Shown here piece after piece: positions 60,001 through 64,000 of a DNA stretch of 64,000 nt. Source of the stretch: SIG575 sp045534165. Its GTDB lineage: Bacteria; Bacillota; Clostridia; Oscillospirales; Acutalibacteraceae. Both the position numbers and the translations under genes were made by a program. Every line of letters begins with the position of its first letter. Position 1 is the stretch's first letter. The notes under the pieces are model-generated. The model saw nothing but the letters and a program-made list of their open reading frames with translations, searched no databases and had not been told where the DNA came from. Location: positions 124,001 to 188,000 of the forward strand of contig JAZSJD010000055.1 in the NCBI GenBank assembly GCA_045534165.1, in the 5' to 3' direction.

Positions 60001-61888
60001 ATATTACTACACTGAAGAAGAATGGGCATTATATGAAGAAGCTTATAACCAGGCAATCACTCTCACAAAAGAAGCTTCTCAAGAAGAAATCAACACAGCG
60101 CTTATAAATCTTGTAAACGCAATTCCTAAAAACAGACTTGTGTTTGTTGATAAAACAGAACTTGAAAAAGTTGTAGCTGATGCTGAAGAAATTAAAACAT
60201 GGAAATATGTAAACGATAAGGCTCTTCAGGAATTTATTGTTACAATTGAAGAATGTAACGAAATTCTCAATGCTCGTCTTATAGACACAGAAGAAAACAG
60301 AGCACTCGTTGAAAATTCAATTATAAGAATTGAAGAAGCTCTTGCAAAACTTTCGCTTATTGATGACCCTTCAATCATATACCCTGTTCTTGGCAGAGCA
60401 CAAATGATGATCAGCCAAAAAGTTGAGGTTGTTACATATATTGATGGCGTCCTTGATATGGCTGATATGCCTAAATATGATAACGATGCAATACAGGCTA
60501 TTATCAACGAAATCTACGCTGCATTAGATGCCGAAATCACACCTGACCAGGTTGGTTGGTTAACATCATATGCAGAAGAAAAGAATGCTGAACTTGATGC
60601 ACTTGAAACCACCATTATTTACATTGAATATCTTGAAGTTGCTATTGATGAATATGAAGCATTTGATGAAAGATTTGTTACAGAAAACTACACAAACGCT
60701 TATAAAGTTGCAATAACTTACGATAAAACTTCAAAACAGAGTAATATCAACACAGCTCTCACAAATCTTGTAATTGCTAAAAAACAGATTGAGATACCTT
60801 TAGCTGACAAAAAAGAGCTGGAAGATATCCTTGCAATAGCAGACAAACTCGACCTTTCTGAATATTATAACGATGAAGCGATGGTTGAATTCCTCAATGC
60901 AGTTGAAGAAGGCAGAGAAATCATTGATACACCTCTTTATGATACTGAAGAAAACGTGGATATTATTTTGAATTCTGCAATCAGAATTGAAGAAGCAATG
61001 AACAATCTTCACAAAACTGATGATATTACTTTGCTTTACGAAGTAATCCACGCTGCAAATAATAAACTTGATGAAACAATTGAAGTGGTTACTTACATCG
61101 ATGGTGAACTCTCAACTGCAGATATGCCGAAATATGACCGTGAAACTATCGAAGCAATAATAGATGGTATTAATGATTATTTCGAACCCGGTGTCATTCT
61201 CCCCGATGTATATGGTTGGGTAAACGAACTCGTGGAAGAAAAATTGGCTGAGCTTGATGGACTTAAAGAACTGACATATTCTGAATATCTTACAGTTGCT
61301 GTCGAAGAATATGAAGCTGTTGAAGATTTCACAATCTATACTGATGAATCATGGGCAGATTATGAAGAAGCTTACATAATTGCAACAAACCTTGCAGTTT
61401 CAACTCAGAATGCCATTAACCTTGCACTTACAAACATAGTAAATTCAAAGAATTCTCTTGAAATTGCAAAAATTGAAATCCCCTATTCATTTGTTGCACA
61501 AGACGGCACAGACACAGTTATCAACCGTGAACTCGGATTTATATATGGTCTTGATATGGGTATTACTGATATAGAAGACTATGTAGATTATGCAGAAGGC
61601 GTAACAATTGATGCTCCTGACGGATACGGTACAGGAACTGTAATCACAGTATCATTCAATGGTGAAGTTAAGGAAATATTTACAGTTATTATCTTTGGTG
61701 ACCTTACAGGTGATGGTGTTGTTGACATTTACGATTCATCAACACTGGCAGCACTTGTAAATGGTGATATTGAAACTGAAGATGGTTCTGCAATGGCTTT
61801 TGCCGCTGACCTTAATGGTGACACAGTAGCAGATATTTATGACCTTGCAATTCTTAATGCTGTTGTTAATGGTGATATGGAACTTTAA
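57083..61888 (+). CDS. giant secreted repeat protein with C-terminal dockerin
   Basis: A 1,601-residue exported protein. Residues 1-28 are a signal peptide. About 30-450 is a beta-rich region of unknown type; about 480-800 is a set of FIVAR-like three-helix repeats (YNSLTLK, TAALVVK, INSLTLK ends); 801-1460 is three tandem copies of a roughly 220-residue unit, each with a TYIDG motif; then a short beta segment (EIPYSFVAQDGTD), and residues 1539-1601 are a dockerin with two calcium loops (DLTGDGVVDIYD and DLNGDTVADIYD). Dockerins bind cohesins on scaffoldins. AAGGAGGT lies 7 bases before the ATG. No catalytic domain is recognised; adhesion or scaffold use is inferred. Confidence 0.85.
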   Translation: MKTSKKILSVLLAVALVISVFSVNFTAAEIKPTGTVFKEIPTTAGERPRAEFFCTEVTRVAKGVNSVEPGNVIVKATPSGVPELSGSYAAQAYAGETPIATQITFVSSTVGVTPVKLTCNNETVIFTDMKFDGSTGTYTCEIKSGTAQPGEALVFTMDYKWTDGNEYQEKCVSYVEGIVTGGVYTYLECTFKPFSGTASFYRTSISAITRLLGKGVFYEQPATITTSDTDPHKTYGVYNVATATELSNVASGYNTLIYRDDKNVEAKGGTKDIYFTNYIPGVPTAHVYVDSSKTTTLADINLRMDASTRDLSTRNNSNPYTAVSNMYVHEGLQVNGIPGASNTIAEQIIGYTIPAKADYGIKQQKKNATMYTVTGATRAYSKIFTKGFTGTVANIADGSQYTITNEYYSYNYVDHSLDEGNLTTIGQVSTPIVFHIVDKGVLWSLLDEVMHSDPESPLVKNKYKGTNPQAWYYKSGFAAFQNSYVDALRVANNIKATQSEVDAAVKSLQTLYNSLTLKTADYTEVNELEKIADEIIDNAYAYDPQDVALVEEAQDMVKKNYNILYQNAVDVMADNLRLAIQNADPTPADYQEVYRAKIAFEELDKDYYTVESWQNVLDVIDSVDFSLSIIEQDIVDGYAQAILDATAALVVKTADFSGLIATIEKAKKLEERYYTNFEILSEPLNNAENAVDDAKVNLWLPAKQGEVDELHRLLNLAINSLTLKNLDKSALKEAIDAELVELVKYYDQNLLAAYRELVAEGQAIYDDGTLNAFAQDDVDAKTQEIIETYNALQASYNPPVDLAELEKAIADANEVITEHYFADDALVEFLAAKFNAETLYVSDLTKDSQTAVNNATARIYNAIDALNIKPADTSALAELRVTLATMLSEKLKITTYIDGQLGEKKVIKYNESEVLEMLKAVNELLDEENLTIMDNERINAFVQEINEKIASSDTPKTDEYLQVAIAEYKTYDSYYYTEEEWALYEEAYNQAITLTKEASQEEINTALINLVNAIPKNRLVFVDKTELEKVVADAEEIKTWKYVNDKALQEFIVTIEECNEILNARLIDTEENRALVENSIIRIEEALAKLSLIDDPSIIYPVLGRAQMMISQKVEVVTYIDGVLDMADMPKYDNDAIQAIINEIYAALDAEITPDQVGWLTSYAEEKNAELDALETTIIYIEYLEVAIDEYEAFDERFVTENYTNAYKVAITYDKTSKQSNINTALTNLVIAKKQIEIPLADKKELEDILAIADKLDLSEYYNDEAMVEFLNAVEEGREIIDTPLYDTEENVDIILNSAIRIEEAMNNLHKTDDITLLYEVIHAANNKLDETIEVVTYIDGELSTADMPKYDRETIEAIIDGINDYFEPGVILPDVYGWVNELVEEKLAELDGLKELTYSEYLTVAVEEYEAVEDFTIYTDESWADYEEAYIIATNLAVSTQNAINLALTNIVNSKNSLEIAKIEIPYSFVAQDGTDTVINRELGFIYGLDMGITDIEDYVDYAEGVTIDAPDGYGTGTVITVSFNGEVKEIFTVIIFGDLTGDGVVDIYDSSTLAALVNGDIETEDGSAMAFAADLNGDTVADIYDLAILNAVVNGDMEL
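59483..61462 (+). repeat. three tandem protein-coding repeats of about 660 bp
   Basis: Units begin near 59483, 60149 and 60806 (codons for DLAELEK, DKTELEK, DKKELED) and end near 61462. Copies two and three are the most alike (VTYIDG followed by a DMPKYD motif); copy one is diverged. Similarity is at the protein level; I could not measure DNA identity. Confidence 0.7.
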
Positions 61889-61898
61889 AAGTTGATTT

Positions 61899-61936
61899 AA
61901 AAAGCCACTGTAAGTTATATGCTTACAGTGGCTTTT
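61899..61936 (+). terminator. intrinsic terminator of the dockerin protein gene
   Basis: Arms AAAAGCCACTGTAAG and CTTACAGTGGCTTTT, 7-base loop, then CTTAAC. Confidence 0.88.
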
Positions 61937-62007
61937 CTTAACATAACAATAAATAATGATATAAAAATAAAATTTGTCAAAGCTGACTTTAACTCAGCAT
62001 AACAAAA

Positions 62008-62039
62008 AACACCTTGAATGGAGTCCATTCAAGGTGTTT
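62008..62039 (-). terminator. intrinsic terminator of the cdaA-cdaR operon
   Basis: Arms AACACCTTGAATGGA and TCCATTCAAGGTGTT; six T residues follow on the minus strand (TTTTTTG). Confidence 0.88.
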
Positions 62040-62046
62040 ACTTTTA

Positions 62047-63372
62047 TCATGCAACAACATCAATAGGAATTGAATATTTTCCATATGCCCAACAGCTCTG
62101 GTTTTTCACCACTATTTTTGCAGTCACTTCATCTCTGCCTGTTTTCCCTGTATAACCTGTCATATCCACAACACACCGGATATCATCTGCAGCAAGGTCA
62201 TTCAATGCTTTTTGTGAACCATAAAGTGTTATACCTGTAAGAGAAGAAAATGATTTCGGAATTGAAACCTTACAATTTTCAGGTTCATTGCTGATTGTTA
62301 TTCTGGAGCTGTCAACGTTAAATTTTTTTGTAAAAGCTTCAAAAACATTAACAGTAACTACCACTTCATCGACATCATCAAAAATAGTCAGGTTGGTTGA
62401 AAAATCTTCTTTTTTAAACCTGAAAACATTTTTGCCGGATTTAATTTCTGAAAAATCAATCGTTCCTACAGTCACATTTTTCATCGATGCTACCACATCA
62501 GCAGTTGCACAAATATTTATGGTTTCAGGCGTAATTGTTATACTCTCAATAAAATCCAAATAATTATCCGGCTCATTTGTAAATTCAACATTTGTTGCAA
62601 ATTCTGCCTTTTTCATTACAGGAACTGTTATAGTTACTGTTGTATTATCCTTCAACTTAATATAATCAATTTTATTTCCATAATTATCAACCAGGTCAAT
62701 CACAGCTGTATAATGCTTTGTTTCCGTAATAGGTCCATAATTATCTTTAATATCATCGCTGACTTTTGCGAAAATATTATCTGTATCCAATTTATTAATC
62801 TGCGTTGCAGCACCGCAAACAGTTACATTTGGCGATGACAAAACAGAACCTTCTGTGTAGTATCCTTCAGGAATAAGATCTTCCGGTATCTGCTCTGTTT
62901 TCAAATCAACCTGAACTTCTTTATAAGCATCAAAGAATACCTCAATTTCATCAGTTGAAAGAGAAACGATTTCATAATCGGCATTAACATCACTTTTGGT
63001 AGCAATAAGCGGTAATGAATGTGTGCCTACTGAATCTACATAATTAAGGTTAGCATTAACAACTATACTGTCAGATGATAAATCTCTCTGAGTGATTGAA
63101 TATCTTTTTCCTACAATAGTAACATCAACTGTATATTCCTGTTCTGTGAATGCTTGCAGATCAAGCTTTTCAGCAGTTGTATTTTCAATATTGATAACAA
63201 CAGGAACATCTTCAATTTTATAGGTTGTTTCCGGGCTGAATGCCATAACAACAATTATCCAGACAATAAATGCAGCAACAAAAGAAAAAACTGCAAGATA
63301 CTTATTATTATAAAATAAGTTATGAAAAAATCTCGTTTTTTTGTTATTCTGAACCTTATTATTGTTTTTCAT
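62047..63372 (-). CDS. cdaR: YbbR-domain regulator of CdaA (CdaR)
   Basis: A 441-residue membrane-anchored protein: one helix (about 30-48, with the WIIVVMAFSPET end) and four extracellular YbbR repeats, recognisable by the recurring V.VTVCGA / INICATADVV / ITLYGSQ pattern. CdaR binds the diadenylate cyclase CdaA and adjusts c-di-AMP production. The ATG at 63372 follows a GGAGGG site and overlaps cdaA by 14 bases. No glmM is seen immediately downstream; the usual cdaA-cdaR-glmM order is broken by a terminator here. Confidence 0.9.
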   Translation of the reverse strand: MKNNNKVQNNKKTRFFHNLFYNNKYLAVFSFVAAFIVWIIVVMAFSPETTYKIEDVPVVINIENTTAEKLDLQAFTEQEYTVDVTIVGKRYSITQRDLSSDSIVVNANLNYVDSVGTHSLPLIATKSDVNADYEIVSLSTDEIEVFFDAYKEVQVDLKTEQIPEDLIPEGYYTEGSVLSSPNVTVCGAATQINKLDTDNIFAKVSDDIKDNYGPITETKHYTAVIDLVDNYGNKIDYIKLKDNTTVTITVPVMKKAEFATNVEFTNEPDNYLDFIESITITPETINICATADVVASMKNVTVGTIDFSEIKSGKNVFRFKKEDFSTNLTIFDDVDEVVVTVNVFEAFTKKFNVDSSRITISNEPENCKVSIPKSFSSLTGITLYGSQKALNDLAADDIRCVVDMTGYTGKTGRDEVTAKIVVKNQSCWAYGKYSIPIDVVA

Positions 63373-64000
63373 CAAACTTCCCTCCTATTCTGCTTTTTGT
63401 ATAATCGAGGAAAGATTCGATTGCTCCCTTTTCTTTCTTCTGAGATGACAATCCATTTAAAAGAATCTCTTCAAGCTCTTTCGGTGTGAGATCTCTGATA
63501 AGTTTACCCTTTTCAGCAACAGAAATAACACCTGTTTCTTCACTTGTAACAACGAGCAACGCATCGCTCTGTTCACTCATACCGATTGCAGCTCTGTGAC
63601 GAGTTCCGAGTTCTTTTTTCAGGTTGTTATTTTGTGTTAAAGGCAAAATACATCCTGCCGCATAAATTCTGCCGTTACGCACAATTGCAGCTCCGTCATG
63701 AAGCGGTGAATTCGGGAAGAAAACGTTTCCGAACATCTGCTCATTGGCAGCTGAATCAATAACTGTACCTGTTTTTATAATTTCGCCTAAAAGGGTTTTT
63801 CTTTCAAAAACTGTAAGTGAACCAACTTTGTTTTCACTCATTTTTTCAACTGATTTTACAAACTCAGTAACTACACTTTTGGTAACAGTTACCTCATCAT
63901 CTTCACCGTTTTTAAGCCAGAATCTTTTTACAAAGCTTTTAAAACCGTTTCTACCTGCTGTTTCAAGAGCATGTCTTATTTCAGGGCTGAAAATAATAAT
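63359..64000 (-). CDS. cdaA: diadenylate cyclase CdaA, 5' end cut by the window
   Basis: The last 213 residues of a DAC-domain protein, reading in from the right edge (IIIFSPEIRHALE is the first visible segment), so the membrane helices lie outside the window. The catalytic DGA motif (SPLHDGAAIV) and RHR motif (GTRHRAAIG) are intact, as is SEQSDALLVVTSEETG. It makes c-di-AMP from two ATP. The ATG at 63841 is an internal codon: the frame is open and family-like upstream to the edge. Confidence 0.93.
   Translation of the reverse strand: MIIFSPEIRHALETAGRNGFKSFVKRFWLKNGEDDEVTVTKSVVTEFVKSVEKMSENKVGSLTVFERKTLLGEIIKTGTVIDSAANEQMFGNVFFPNSPLHDGAAIVRNGRIYAAGCILPLTQNNNLKKELGTRHRAAIGMSEQSDALLVVTSEETGVISVAEKGKLIRDLTPKELEEILLNGLSSQKKEKGAIESFLDYTKSRIGGKFDEKQ

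Noticed and set aside
63359..63841. Short complete gene starting at the ATG at 63841
   Set aside because: The frame continues upstream to the window edge with CdaA-like sequence, so the ATG is internal to a truncated cdaA.
1..64000. CRISPR array, prophage, insertion sequence or integration site
   Set aside because: No spaced direct repeats, transposase, integrase or phage structural genes were seen; the tRNA-Val gene has no repeated 3' end nearby.

Overview
The window is AT-rich DNA with dense, mostly minus-strand operons from an endospore-forming member of the Clostridia (low-GC Firmicutes). The evidence is a complete spoIIIAA-AH operon, a GerA-type germination protein, a SleC-like cortex-lytic pair, Gram-positive sortase and LCP genes, and the classic Clostridia run asp23-nusB-xseAB-ispA-dxs-tlyA-nadK-argR-recN. 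A dockerin-bearing surface protein and a GH36 alpha-galactosidase suggest a gut, polysaccharide-using relative of the Oscillospiraceae/Ruminococcaceae; that last step is inference. No prophage, insertion sequence, CRISPR array or rRNA was seen, and no stretch over 300 bases lacks a gene.

Layout. 46-7562 (minus): a probable single operon for handling exogenous lipid (FakB, FakA, a GPH/MelB-type transporter, an acyl-activating enzyme with its own carrier domain, a PlsC-like acyltransferase, an alpha/beta hydrolase). 7745-10803: a solitary MazF toxin, then a phosphoesterase and two tRNA-modification enzymes. 10973-14566: a cell-surface locus (sortase substrate, class B sortase, LCP ligase with a histidine-rich tail, cohesin-like secreted protein). 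14669-22465: a cyclophilin lipoprotein, alpha-galactosidase, a DUF1846 protein, tRNA-Val, a glutaminase-A-like protein, a hydrolase and a YgjV membrane protein. 22584-24344: a secreted protein of unknown function behind a strong promoter and a leader that may fold. 24633-30938: an operon of two M42 peptidases, an acetyltransferase, a PLP lyase, a DUF2461 protein and a phosphohexomutase.

31062-35398 is a spore cortex/germination cluster: a polysaccharide deacetylase, a GerA-family protein, and a SleC-type enzyme whose N-terminal domain is a separate gene. 35486-45873 is the long housekeeping operon, and 45930-50656 is the spoIIIA operon upstream of it. 50801-57000 holds a YfhO-like membrane protein, a two-component system and a further hydrolase. 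57083-61888 encodes a 1,601-residue repeat protein ending in a dockerin. The right edge carries cdaR and the 5'-truncated cdaA for c-di-AMP synthesis.

The most interesting points are the lipid-salvage operon with its MelB-type carrier (a fold used by MFSD2A for lysolipids), the split SleC, the gerA start codon inside a hairpin that also looks like a terminator on the opposite strand, the antitoxin-less mazF with its own promoter, leader hairpin and terminator, and a terminator-like hairpin between asp23 and nusB.
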